64,000 nt of DNA, taken from contig CAJNOL010000965.1 of the NCBI GenBank assembly GCA_905250125.1, positions 26,571 through 90,570 of the forward strand, written 5' to 3'. Of the stretch, positions 45,882 to 58,311 are shown piece by piece. Both the position numbers and the translations under genes were made by a program. The notes below the pieces were generated by a model. The model saw only the letters and a list, made by a program, of their open reading frames with translations. It ran no database searches and had not been told where the DNA came from. Numbering within the stretch: the first letter of the stretch is position 1; the number at the start of each line of letters is the position of its first letter. This stretch comes from Rotaria sordida (lineage: Eukaryota > Rotifera > Eurotatoria > Philodinida > Philodinidae).

Positions 45882-46385
45882 ATGATTTGGCATATCTGTT
45901 TCATTTCGTTGGCTCATTTATTTGAAATTCAACTCTTCTCTTCACATATTAATCATCCAATGAGTCATCAACATACATATCTGTCATGGACAGATAATGC
46001 ACATAATCGATTTAGTATTGAACCTAATACAAGTGACATATATATAGATAAATGTTATAGACAATTAGAATATTTAATAGCTAGATGTTCATTAACAAAA
46101 AGATATTATAATGAACTATATGAATGTCATCCTGTACAACAATCTTATTTACAGAAAAGATTAAAACGAGATATTAATGATCAATTGAAACGATCTCCAC
46201 ATATACTTCTATCATTAGTTATTGGAATAACATCTTTTTTAGTTGGTATTATAATTGGGACTGTTATTGGCATTTTTATCTCAGCAAAAAGACAACAACG
46301 ATATAGTGAAAATAGTCAACTTGATTCTGATATTAGATCGTTAAGTATCAATAATGAAATTTCGAAGAGATCGTATGTTTTCTAA
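45882..46385 (+). CDS. Small secreted/membrane protein of unknown family
   Basis: Single open frame of 167 residues. An N-terminal signal peptide (IWHICFISLAHLFEIQLF) is followed by a ~90-residue ectodomain with three Cys (KCYRQL, ARCSL, YECHP) and a dibasic site LKRDIN. One TM helix with a glycine-zipper look (SLVIGITSFLVGIIIGTVIG) precedes a polar tail. It lies just downstream of lectin-like copy 3 and shares type I topology but not the lectin fold. I recognise no family. The coherent topology, not homology, makes me call it a gene. Confidence 0.6.
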   Translation: MIWHICFISLAHLFEIQLFSSHINHPMSHQHTYLSWTDNAHNRFSIEPNTSDIYIDKCYRQLEYLIARCSLTKRYYNELYECHPVQQSYLQKRLKRDINDQLKRSPHILLSLVIGITSFLVGIIIGTVIGIFISAKRQQRYSENSQLDSDIRSLSINNEISKRSYVF

Positions 46386-46849
46386 AAAAAAAAAAAATTT
46401 TATTTTATCAACAAATTTTCATATCGAGAAAAATTTAATGATTTTTGTTTTTGAGTAATTTTTTAAATCATTCTGAAAGAAAATCGTCTAAATATAGTTT
46501 CATTGCATGATTCTTTTTTGTCCTAAAACATGTTTTACTATACGAAATTTCATCTGAACTCATTTTTTATTTGTAATAATGCTTTCAATGCTGCAACACT
46601 TTTTGAAACTATTTCAATTCGATTCATTTTTGTGGAAACCATGGTAGAAGTTCTATCAAATCTCTTAATTAAACATGTTTACAGGTCGGAAGATTTAAAC
46701 TGATGAAGAAACTACTCCAACTGTTACCTGCTATTCGACATCATATTAGGTCCACAAGAAGGTTTTTCGAAGAGTAGACAAAGTCTAAAAGAATTTTTCT
46801 CATAGATAGGTTTAATAACCTTTAGTATATTCTAAAAGTTTCAGCCAAC

Positions 46850-47150
46850 AATCATGTTTCTTTGTCGAGATATTGAAACTTCTAGAAAACTTAATTTTTG
46901 TGATATGTCTATGGTGAACGATTTTCTTTGAGAAGAATCATTAGACCTATTTATGGACAAAGTTTTAGGTCGAAATTCTGTGATTTGATTTTCCAATAAA
47001 TGCCTAAAAATGAATCGAAAATTTAGTACAATGGCCATAAGCCGGTTTCGAAGGCTTATAAGGACGGATTATTTTAGACTTTTTCTAGTTTTACGAAGAT
47101 CTGTTTTTGAGGTCAAATGGTAGGTGATAGTTCCCTCATGAATAGAACTT
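46850..47150. repeat. Dispersed repeat copy B
   Basis: Shares word order with 29700-29900, including CCTATTTATGGACAAAGTTTT and a following TGATTT...AATAAATGCC block. Non-coding. Confidence 0.4.
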
Positions 47151-47453
47151 GAAATATAAATTTCGATTTGATAATGTTCATTTATATATTAATCTACAGC
47201 CTATATTATTTCATTTTTTTTTAATATCTATTTCAAATAAAATACAATACTGTTGAATGAAACCATCTAATAAATCCATTAAAACATATGATATTGATAG
47301 TATTTATATCTATATATTTATCTCTGAACAGAAATCAAAACAAAGAATTTACAAAGTCTCCTACGTTTAACATAACTTCTGATCATATGTTCATACAGCG
47401 AGAACGAGGTATTATGTTCATACACTAATTGCTCAAAAAAAAAAAGAACAGCG

Positions 47454-47786
47454 ATGATGCTTTCTTCATTAGAAATATCTGATAATACACCTATGACATT
47501 AAATCGATATCAAACATTACAAGATCAATCACTAAAACAAGAACGAAGTATGAATAAATAAATCTATTGATTTTTGAATGTATTTTTTTTCTAAAAAGAA
47601 TTAGCAATTCAACGACCACTTATTTCAAATTTTGCATATATCAAATCGTCAATACCACATGACAATATATCTGGTAGTCTTATAAAAAGTAAGACACCAT
47701 TAAACCAACAATACAAAGTATCCAAAAATGCCAATAATAATATAAAAAATAATTCTATGCGTGATAAACGTTCAAAATCTTGTTAA
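47454..47786 (+). CDS. Small two-exon orphan protein (93 residues)
   Basis: Exon 1 (47454-47547, two consecutive ATGs) and exon 2 (47599-47786) join across a 51-bp GT..AG intron in phase. The product starts MMLSSLEISDNTPMTLNRYQ. It is polar, rich in Asn, Ser and Lys, has no signal peptide or TM helix, and ends RDKRSKSC. Codon use matches the neighbouring genes. No family recognised. The tidy intron and the shared frame across it are the evidence; each exon alone would be too short to notice. Confidence 0.45.
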
Positions 47787-50550
47787 ATATTAATTGAACT
47801 CAATACGAGACATACTTGTACAGTTCATAGATGATTTCTTCAATATATTCAAATATTATGAAGAACTTAATAATTTCGAAACAACATTTTATTTATTTAA
47901 TCATGTAGATTTCTTTTTGTTTTGTGATAGAAATATTTAATTTAGAATACAAATTAAGATAATTCGATATTAAATAAAATAAAAGTTACACACCATTTTA
48001 AATCAAAAACAAGTTATTGTTATCGTCTTACTTGTTTCGATTGAAAATTATATAAATAATTTAATAGGGATAACAAGTTGTCATAAAATTATACGTGAAC
48101 ACCTGAATGAGTAAATGTGGATACTCAACAAATAGACAAGCTAGTGAAAAGCTATATTCTCATGATAGTATATAAATGTATATCCATCCAATTGATAATA
48201 TAATCTTTCTGGCTTGCAATATGTTAGGAGGGTGGAAGCCGCCTCCTCCTTTGAAATGTATACATTCTATACGCTAAGTATCTTTTTATAGCTATATGAT
48301 TTACAGAAATTCTTGCTCTTGTTGGATAGGACTTCTATTCTTGTCACACAACTGATGAGTATTTATAGAGTTTAACATTGAAATAACCCACGGATCCTTT
48401 ATGCTCGTTCTGTTGATAATTGGTAAGTATAAGACTCAGTAATGACGAATACCTTCTTCTCTAATATTAAAATTTCTTTTCTAAATTTTTGCAACCGTTA
48501 CCGATGACAACAATCATAGACGTACGAAGTTTTTTCGATTTTAAAGCTTGATAAAATCATATCTTCAAAGTACTATGGATGAAAATCATTTGAATAGATT
48601 AGCTTTCATATATGTGTTCATAGATCAAAGCATATATTTGGACAGTTGATAATAGAAAATGTTTAAAAAATCGTCAATAACTTGTTCCAATCTACTACCA
48701 CTATCTATTTACTTAATTCCCCAGGAATGCAATAAGTAGTTCATATATGATGGCATGATGTTATTAATATACAGTCTATGACGTTACTATGGTTGTATCT
48801 GTGTGAGTCGAAATTGCTATTCATATACTTTAACACATTTTAGATCACGCTTTACACAAAACAAAGGATAGGAAATTCAATCAAGGTATAACTGAGCACG
48901 GACGATAGAATTTTATAATAGACAAAATATCCTATGCGATTCAAACCTGCGGGTCGTGCGAATAGATGTGTAACATGAGATCGTTTCTAAAATTATTCAT
49001 GTTGTTTACATCGTTTCATCTTGTCATTAATAAATCTATTCATGATCAAAAACAATGTTATGACATTTTTCTATCTCTTATTTGACCTTGATTGAAAATA
49101 GAAGATTATTATTACTAAGTGCTCGACATATTAACATATATTTATAAGTAGAATAATAACTTGCAAACAGAACAAAAAAATATAAACATATCAACCATTG
49201 ATTTTCTGAAATGTTACGAAAAATTTCAATACTATTTTTTATGTTGATACAATAGCATTATTGATTCCTTTGTAAATAATATAAAAATTTCGAAGCACAT
49301 ACTTTTTTTTCTGTCCTTTCTTATTCATACATAAACACCAATGTAGAAAACATGAAACAACATCAATGAACAGTACAATAAAGTAATATAGAGTTATAGT
49401 AATAAACAAGAAAAAAAAACGAAGGAAAGAAAAAAAAAAGAAAATCTTTGTACAATAAAGCCAAGAACAATAAAAGAAAAAGAAAACACGGGTGACCATC
49501 GTTCACTCGAGTCGTTGACCTATAAAACAAAACAAAAATAATTCAATATACACAAACAATTATTCCTTCTTTTTTTTTTTTTTTTTTTTTTTTTTGAAAC
49601 ATAATTATTAAAAACAAAAATGACATATGAAGGCTAATACTAGAGAAAAGAACAATATTCTCATGTACAATGAAAATCAATCCATCGTATTTCACCTTTG
49701 ATTCCTTCAAGGATTCTATTCAAAGACTTATTCTTCTTTTTTTTTGCACACTTACTGTTTTTACAATATCAACAAGCATCCATTGAATGATACTCGTTTA
49801 TGAAACGAAAGAAAACAAAAAGGAAACATTGTAAATATACGAATTCTCAAGGGACTTATTTGCCAAATTTTTCTCATTTTTATTGTTCAACAATAATAAT
49901 TATCATTATATTAAAAAAAAAAAACTATTTATTCATTATTTAGAAAAAATTTCTTATTTATATACATCGATGAATAAAACAAAATTGAATACTATATATA
50001 TATCTTATCAAAATACTATTATATCATTAATGGGAAACAAAAAAGATGAAAAAAAAAATATATTAAAACAAAAATAAAATTTTAAAAACCCATGCATTTG
50101 CATAGTAGAATACGAAATATCTCAATTAATGCATTAAAACAAAAAAGACAATAACAAAAATTGAGAACAATATTCCAAAGGCCATGAAAAACAAAACATA
50201 TAAAAGTGTGACGGTTGTATAGAACAAAATAAAATAAAATAAAAAACATTATTTGACTATTCATTATATTATGACTAGAGAATAAATAATTCTATTTAAT
50301 AGAATCATAACGATATTCATATATATATATATATTCATCTGACTAAGTAGACATCATTACGAGGGAATTAAAAAAAGAAAGAAGACGACAATCACATATA
50401 CACACAACCATCATGAAAAAAAAAAAATTTTTTTTTTTCAAACGAGCGAATACAAAAAATTTATTGAACAGCTTACCAGATTTTATGTCTTGTGTTCGTT
50501 TCAATGTTTTTTTTTTTTGTTCACAAATATGAAAAAAAGCAAAATAGTTT
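47787..50550. other. Long non-coding region downstream of the CPSF6-like gene
   Basis: No protein-like frame on either strand. A T run of roughly 27 bases at 49569-49596 (poly-A on the minus strand) and many A/T homopolymers fill 49.3-50.5 kb, part of which may be the 3' UTR of the minus-strand CPSF6-like gene. An A12T11-like palindrome lies at 50415-50440. Confidence 0.45.
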
Positions 50551-53332
50551 TCATCGTCGTCGATGATCACGACTATATTTTCCATCGTAATCTTCACTAC
50601 TACGTCGATATTCATTTCGATCACGTGGACTACGTGTACGATGACGATGTTTCTTACGTGATTCACGAGGCGATCCAGAACGACTTCGATGACGTGCTCT
50701 ATATATTAAAAAAAAATTTTTGTTTTTTAAATTAAATATAAAAACAAAAGAAAACAAAAAAATTAAAATCTACCTTTGTCCATAAGATTTATCTTCGATA
50801 CCTTTAAGAGTATCTTGAAGAGAACTAATTAAAATTTTACATCGATCATCATGAGCAATTTTTGATTGTTTTATAAGTGACACAGCTGTAACTAATGTTT
50901 CAATAGCAGTACCAAATTCACCTAATTAATAAAAACTATTATTAGTATAATTCCTATGAGATTAAAATATGAAACGCTTTGTAAAAGATGCATACTAAAA
51001 TTATTCAACAAGATTTATTTTCAAAATATTTTCTTCTATCGTAAGTGTTGAAAAAAATCCAAATAATGATTGGAATAGAGATAATAATTTCCAATAAGAA
51101 TATAAAGAAATAAAAATTATGATATAGTTTATTGAGAAAGTCGACGTTTCGACTACTGTGTAGTCATTGTCAAGATAAAATGGTAAATATAATCACGTTT
51201 ACTCTACATAGAACGATACACCAAAAACAATACTCTATAAAACGAGACGTCTAACTTCCTATCAAAACGTCACTTTTCGACCTTCAATCAAAATGGTTGT
51301 ATCACAGTCGAAGAATGTCGCAGAGAACAATGACATATCTCATCCTGTAGAGAATTATTTGCTCTATTGTTCTATGTAATATAAACAAAAGTATATTTAC
51401 TCGTTCTGGGTACTGAAAAATTAATCTTTTGATTTTCTGAAGTCTCTATCTTTGAAAATGTGATAATAATTTTTATTTCCTTATATTTCTTTTCGAATTA
51501 TTTGTAGCATTTACAGCAGCAAAAAAGAAATTGAAAATAAACTTTATTGAATAATTTTGGTACTCATACTGTATGTTTCAGTTTATTATGAAAGAAAAGT
51601 TATGTCTGTTACGCTCTGTAGAAAGTCGAAATGTGTATCCTCTATATTTCAATATTCCATTTAGATCGTGTTTCACAATAAATAACAATCAATGTAAATA
51701 CATACCGGCAGATGCATCTTGAACAGCTCGAGCAATTGCACTACTTGATACAGTTTTATTACGTTCCATAATTTCTTGAAATTCTGCTTCACTTATAGTT
51801 ACCATACTTGTTGGATTATCAACACCACGATAATATGGATCTGGATGTGGTTGACCAGGCATAGAAAGACCATGTGGAGGAGGCTAGATTTTAAGATCAT
51901 TATTTACATATTGCTTAAAAATAAAAATGACATACTCCTTGGCCTGGCATTGGTTGACCTGGATAATAACTAGATGGATGTTGACCAGACATGACAGTCA
52001 TTGAATTTGAAGGTACAGGTCCGCCTAAAAAAAATAAAACAATCATATATAGAGAGAAAAAAAACAAAGATGTCGTTTGTTTTAAAGTCACCTGGTGTTC
52101 CAGGTCGAATAGATTGTCTAACAAGAGGAGGTCCATTAGTACCTGGAGGTACACCAGGTCGTTGTGATTGTTGCATGACAATAACAGATTGTTGTTGAGG
52201 AACACCAACAGGTGGAGGTGGACCAGACACTCGACCAAGAATCATTGGACCACCAGGCATAGGACCACGTTGACCAAGAGCTATTTGTAATTGTGGACGA
52301 CCCATACCAGCTGGTCCGCTAGGTAACATAACAGGTCCTTGATGTGAAAAACGATATGGTCCATCCATAGGACCACCACGAGGTATTGGTAATGGAAGAC
52401 CTATTTGTGGATGCATCATAGGACGAACTGAAAAAAACATTCAAGATTATTAAATGAATGATTTTTAGATTAATTTATAAAAAAAAAAAAGAAACTTACG
52501 AGGTGGTACACCCATTGGTGGCATTGTTTCCATAGGTGCGTCTTTACGAGTAGTACCTTCAAAAAAACTTAATGAAGTTTTATTAAATGGTAAAACAGTT
52601 GGTATTTGTCCATGAATTTCACGTTTTGATATTTTTTCTAAAAGAATTCGAGATGATGCTTCAGAACCAACAGTAACAACAGCAAAACTATAATAAAATG
52701 AAAATGATAGAATTAAACTATAAGAATAAAAATGTAAACAAACTTACCCTTTTGATTGACCATTAACACGATTTTCATGAAATTTAACTTCAAGTAAATC
52801 AATTACTCCTATATCATGAATAGTATCTGCTAAATCAGCATCTGTTGTCCACTAAAAAAAAAACAAAAGAAAAAAAATTTTTCTTTTTTGTTTCGAAGTA
52901 GCTTTATCACATACCCAAGTTAGTTGACCAACATAAAGTGAAACTCGTCGTCCACCATAGGCATTCAATGACAAACTTCCACTTGTAATAGATCCATTCG
53001 ATTGATCAATTTTAGCATTATTTTGATTAACTGTATTTGTTATATCAGTAAAATCTGTTCCTGATGATTGCGTTGTTATTACATCATCGTATAAATCAGC
53101 ATCTTGTTGTATATGTTTAAGATGTTCATTTTGAATTCCATAATTATCATCAGTTTCCTAGAAGAAAATACGGGCAACACGAATTCGTTTTTGTTCTTAA
53201 TAAAAAAATTGTTTTTTTTCTTTTTCATACTGTTTCAAGTTCATTTTCAACAACGTCAGCATATAAATCAATTTCTGTATCAACACCAGTAACACTATTA
53301 TTACCAGAAATTGTTACTTCTGTATCAGTCAT
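50551..53332 (-). CDS. CPSF6: CPSF6-like subunit of cleavage factor Im (CFIm68)
   Basis: Nine exons in phase: 53231-53332, 52915-53157, 52748-52851, 52500-52687, 52092-52427, 51936-52024, 51706-51883, 50774-50921 and 50551-50698; 511 residues (human CPSF6 551). The acidic N terminus is followed by an RRM from about 104: [35 protein letters not shown], then [20 protein letters not shown] long Pro/Gly/Gln-rich centre follows. The family-specific block is [20 protein letters not shown], then [32 protein letters not shown] and [11 protein letters not shown]. It ends in an Arg/Ser tail ([12 protein letters not shown]). With NUDT21 it binds UGUA and guides poly(A)-site choice in the nucleus. The RS tail is shorter than in vertebrates. 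The seventh intron (50922-51705) is long and contains a hammerhead-like motif. Confidence 0.9.
51126..51182 (-). other. Hammerhead-ribozyme-like motif, possible Penelope-type relic
   Basis: On the minus strand: TTGACAATGA, a perfect GACTAC/GTAGTC hairpin with a 3-base loop, then CGAAACGTCGAC. The order (C)UGA..GA, stem II, GAAAC is that of hammerhead ribozyme cores reported in Penelope-like retroelements. The first core block deviates from CUGAUGA, so activity is doubtful. No retroelement coding sequence is seen beside it. Confidence 0.3.
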
Positions 53333-53768
53333 TGATTTTTTTTATATAATAGAAGTACAAATCTGTAAACAGAAAAAATAGTTCTTTTCTTTTGATGAAT
53401 GAACGAATAATAGCAAAAAAAAAATACAGATGCAGCTGCTGTAATTTGTTCGTTATGTTTTCTTTCTCTTGATACCATTTAACATGAGAAGGACCTCTAT
53501 AATATTCTTTCAGATAATCAAAATTTTCATATGAAATTATTTGAAATAATTCTTTTTAATAATTGATAATTAGAAGAATAAATCGGTCTGAAATGATTCA
53601 TTGACAAAATTAGATAGATGTCACTCTATATCAATGTACTGATTACTTCACTATCAAGATTTTTGTAAGTAAAACTCATAATGAAAGTTGTTTTTGATTG
53701 AACAAGAAAAAATTGTTCTAATAAAAATATAATCAATGGAATTATTCTTACATCTCAGTTCTGAGTGA
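53333..53768. other. Upstream flank of the CPSF6-like gene
   Basis: AT-rich; probably contains its promoter and 5' UTR. No motif can be assigned. Confidence 0.4.
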
Positions 53769-53770
53769 TA

Positions 53771-54137
53771 CCCAGTCAGACAAAAATTTCGAAAAACGCG
53801 TTTAAACGCACAATCGGGAACCGCGACTGTGGTCCATTCACGCTCATTAAAAAAACGCACGAAAACGTGTTTATTGGCGTTTTTTGTAACTTTCTGGGCG
53901 TCGAAACGGCGGAAATTCCAGCTTTTGAGCGTTAAAACGCACTATTATTCTAGAACTTAAAAACAATACGTTTTAACGCTCAAAAATTGGAATTTTCGTC
54001 ATTTTGACGCCCAGAAAGTTACAAAAAACGCCAATAAACGCGTTTTCGTGCGTTTTTTTAATGAGCGTGAATGGATCACAGTCGCGGTTCCCGATTGTGC
54101 GTTTAAACGCGTTTTTCGAAATTTTTGTCTGACTGGG
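53771..54137. mobile_element. 367-bp near-perfect palindromic DNA element flanked by TA
   Basis: Left end CCCAGTCAGACAAAAATTTC and right end GAAATTTTTGTCTGACTGGG are exact inverses, each flanked by TA (53769-53770 and 54138-54139). The arms are about 165-170 bases and differ at only a few positions (for example GTGGTCC against GTGATCC). The interior is rich in AAACGCGTTT and AAAACGC words. TA duplication suggests Tc1/mariner-like or ISL2EU-like mobilisation of a non-autonomous element. The arm identity suggests recent insertion or arm conversion. Confidence 0.85.
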
Positions 54138-54139
54138 TA

Positions 54140-56352
54140 GTGAAAGGAGTGACTAAACAATCTAATTGTATGAAGAACCGCCAGAAGTGGACGAAATGAC
54201 AAATGTTCTGTTCACCGATTAACTTATCGTAAACGAGGAGCTTTTTATTCCTTATCTTGATAAACCACCATAGTACGATATTCACGCCTTTTCCAAGTGG
54301 GAAATATGTAGATTTTATATTCTCGGAATTTTCAAAATTATCATCGTATCCTACATTCCGATGTTTTGTATATTTCTAGATCTTTTTTGAAAGCTTTCAT
54401 GTTATTTCTAAATCAATATCGTATCATAAAGGCACATTAATACCATCTGCTTTCATGAAAAAAAAAACATTGATTTTGGCATCATTAAAAGTCTAGACAT
54501 ACGTATCTCATGAGATACGTATCAAAGCAACTGGTGCACAAGGCCTCATTTATTTCTTCTTGTATTATTGATCAAAATAACAACAAAAATCATGTCGCGT
54601 GGAACTAGTTTAATATGTTTTCAAAAGCTGATAGTCTATTATTTATCCTTGTATTTTCTTTTTGTATCTATTTCAATATGAATGTTTAAAGTTGATCCTT
54701 TCAATCCTATGATATGTAAGAAGTTTATGAAGTACTTTGAAAATTGCAAAAGAAAGTCCATTAGAATTTATTTAGTTTGAATTCAAATCCTAAGTTTTTT
54801 TTTATTCACTAAGATTTCTTCGTTAAAATCGTATGAAAACATTTGTCATAGAAATAATCATCAAAAGAAAGCATATTCTTTGTCAAGTAATATTTACAAA
54901 GTCAGCCAAAGAATTTTATTCATTTTAGTTCCAGATCTCAATCATAGACTCACTTGAACATTATAACTGACTGGATTATGTACCAATGAGAATAAAGAAA
55001 TGATTTTTTTGTTCTTTATTTGATGATATGTTAAAAGGTAATTTAATTAAAAGTAGTTTAGTCTGTTGAATATACAACAATCTAAAAGTGATAACACATT
55101 TTTGCATTTTGTAGACATTCTATGATAAAATACGTTGTGATACGAGACCAGCATTAATCATTCTGTGTTTATAATTGACTTATTAATTCGTTGTCGGAAT
55201 CATGTAAAAATTAATAAGCAATGACTTATAATCATTGTTACATATCTAATATAAATTATGCATTCCTGTGAATTTTAAACAATTTTACTTGAAACAAATC
55301 AGCGATTTCTAATTATACTTTAATATCATCATTTCGGGAAGAAAACGCGCTGATTAATAACAGCCAATCTAAAACAGGTGGATGTGATTTATCTATTTAG
55401 TTTTGACATTTACTAAATGATAATAGTTGAGTATATATCTTGTGGTTTTTCAATAAGTTTATAGGTAGAGAATAAACTTTAATATTCTATTTTATTAATG
55501 GTCAATTTTTAGCTATTCGAGATATTATCGTTATCTCTCAAGTAGTCTGTGAAGTATACAATGTAAAGATACTCATTGTTTGACTTGCTGAACCACTTGA
55601 TATTCCATTTTAGGATTACATAACTTATTTTTCTCTTAACAAACGGAGTTATCATGTCTTAAGCGAATAATATGGTATTCTTAATGTATGAGAAATAGAC
55701 ATATTTCCAATTTATGTTAAACACTTACATGGTACTCTCGCAGTATTTCTTTGATTTCTTGTGAGGATTTGTTAACAATAATCTGAGCTCTCGATAATTT
55801 TGGGGAATGGGAGGAGTTAAAAATTTGGTGGGCAGACAAAAGCACTCTACCTGACAGAAAGTGCTTGACAAAAGCTGCCTTCTTAAACTTGGCCGAAGGT
55901 TTTCAGACAACAGCTGAAATTTTCGCAGACATAACATAAAAAAAGAAAGGACTAGCCCATCTCAATGTCCTCTCACATCAAGGCAGACACGTATCAAAAA
56001 CAATTCCTACATTTGTTTTAATTTGTTCAAGCCTTTAAATTATATTTCAACACAATTATTCAGTACCTTCTATGAAATACATATCAAAACTCTTCATTCA
56101 CATGTTTTTTGTTGTTTATTGCAAAAGTAAACCAATCTCACAGTTTTGTTTTTACATTTAACAAACATATCATTTCTACGGAGAAAGGTTAATCAACAGA
56201 AAAACAGTTGACAATACACACACACACACACACAAAAGAAATAACGTTTTCTTTTCTCACGGGTTCCTGTACAAAAAACAAAAGAACTCTACGAGTTCAA
56301 AATAGATATATATATATTTCTACAAACAATATTGATTTTCATCTCATAAAAT
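54140..56352. other. Gene-free region between CPSF6-like and PWWP genes
   Basis: No exon recognised. A GC-richer stretch at 55725-55990 has a 70-codon open frame without a protein pattern. An (AC)n microsatellite lies at 56214-56236. Confidence 0.45.
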
Positions 56353-58311
56353 TTATTCTTGTTGTTGTTGTTGTTGTTGTTCAGATTTTATTTGTGCATG
56401 AAGCATAAGAGCAATTTGCCATTGTTTAAGTTTAATCATATCGTTTCCATTTGGTATAACATCAATTTTAACATGTTCAAACCATGAACGATATTTAAAT
56501 ACAACAGATGGATATTTTAATAAGATTGATTCATAAAACCATTCAGGTGAAATATTATTCATTCGATAATTATGATTTTCATAAACTAAAAGAAATAATT
56601 TAAATAATTTTATTTCGTTTTTCTTTTTTTTGAAAATTTTTACCAATTTCAATTGCTTTATTAATTGCATATGTTTGAGCTTCATCAAATGTCAAAGTTT
56701 TCTCTTTTGGATGATGAAGAAGACCTTCAACAATTTGTTTTTGTTCATAATTTGATAATGGAGGATTATTTGCTTGAATAAGATGAACAACTGGTGATGA
56801 TGTTTGCTGATCAGAACGATGTGATAATGGTGGTTCATCATATTCAATTTCATTGCCATTTGTTATTGCTGATCGACGACTTTTACGTATTGGTTTTTCT
56901 TTAACAGTTTGATCTTTATTTGGAGATAAAGTTCTTGTTCGAGTTTTCATAGGTTCATTATCATTTGTTGTTGTGTTCTAAAGAATTTTTTTTTTTGTAA
57001 ATAATGTCTTAGAAAAGACCAAAAAAAAACAATCTTACTGTTAAATTTGATAAATTATTATTATTTGTTTCATTTGGTATTTCTGATTTTCGTTTTCGTC
57101 CACGTTTCTTTTTTACTACTTGTTCATCTTCTGATAATGCTGTTGAATCGTTTTGATTTAATAATATAGATTTTCGAAGTGATACAGGTGATTTTTCAAC
57201 TGTATTTATCCGATCATTTACATCATGAATAGAAATAACAGACGATATCGAAGAATCTCGTGCATGTTGTTTATTTCCTCCATCTTCTTCTTCATTTTGA
57301 CTTTTCTCAATAGATGTTTTTGGACGACGTACACCTGTAATTATATTATTATCAATACGAAAATTCTCTATAAATATAAAAATACCAGATTTTGATTGAT
57401 TCGAAGCATCTTTTAATAAATCACTAAATTCTTTAATTCTTTCATCATTTGTCATTGTTAATGCTCGATCAGCTAATTCAATAGCTTCATCCCTTAATGA
57501 TAACATTTTTTTTCTTCAAATAAATTAAATTAAAAAAAAAAATGATTACCATTGTACACGTTTTTTCATTGAAACTTTTAATTGATATCTATTAGCTAAT
57601 TCTTGTTGTTCAGATTTTGTTGAAGCCTACAAAAAAAAATATCAATGATTCGAAACGATAAGTTGTTTTTATTCAAAGAAAAAACAAATTTACTTGTTGT
57701 ACAGCAGCTTCAGCATGTTGAATAAAATTACTTAATCCAGCATACTTTAATAACCAACGAGTTGATATCCATGAATATTCAAGATATTTACCATAAAAAT
57801 AAACAAAAAATAATCGCTTAGGTTTATTATTTGAATCTAGAAAACAAAACAAATTTTTATTTGTTATCTTGTTTTTTTTTTCTAAACATACTCAATGTTT
57901 TTGTATGTATTCCACCTTCAGCATTACAACGATACTAATAATAAAAGAAACAAGAAAATCAAATTATTTAGTTTTTTTTAATTATATTAAACATACAATC
58001 AATGCTGGCCACCATGGAAAACCACCTAATTTACACCAAACAATATCACCTGGTTCATATAAATCAGCACTCGTATCAATAGAATCAACAGAATGTAAAG
58101 GTTTTGTTTTTTTTTTAATTGAACTTCGTTTATTGGAATTAGTTGATGTTGTATCCATTTCAGTTTCTTCAGTTGTTGAATTATCGATTATATGTTGTGG
58201 TTCTTGTTTTGAACGACGTGGACGTTTTCGTGATGGAGATTCTGAAGTGAGATTGAGAGGAATTGATGATAGAACGTCGTGTTTACCTGGAGATGATTGT
58301 TCAGTAGCCAT
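56353..58311 (-). CDS. PWWP-domain nuclear protein
   Basis: Eight exons in phase: 57997-58311, 57892-57934, 57694-57836, 57550-57626, 57386-57492, 57039-57334, 56644-56977 and 56353-56585; 515 residues. A Ser/Lys-rich N terminus with a basic RKRPRRSK patch precedes a PWWP domain from about 86: YEPGDIVWCKLGGFPWWPAL, then KRLFFVYFYGKYLEYSWIST and RWLLKYAG. A helical extension (FIQHAEAAVQQASTKSEQQE, then RVQWDEAIELADRAL) follows, as in PWWP proteins of the MSH6/NSD type. The rest is low-complexity with an NLS-like KKKRGRKRKSE, ending in a conserved-looking helical block (ISPEWFYESILLKYPSVVF) and poly-Gln. PWWP domains read methylated H3K36 and DNA. Exon 5 uses an acceptor at 57493; an apparent ATG just upstream is intronic. 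There is no catalytic domain, so a chromatin-reader role is likely. Confidence 0.75.

Noticed and set aside
49239-49499. 86-codon minus-strand frame, Phe/Tyr-rich
   Set aside because: Composition comes from A/T homopolymers; no exon signals or protein pattern.
57493-57506. ATG at the start of the fifth PWWP exon as a separate gene start
   Set aside because: An acceptor at 57493 joins the frame upstream in phase, placing this ATG in the intron.
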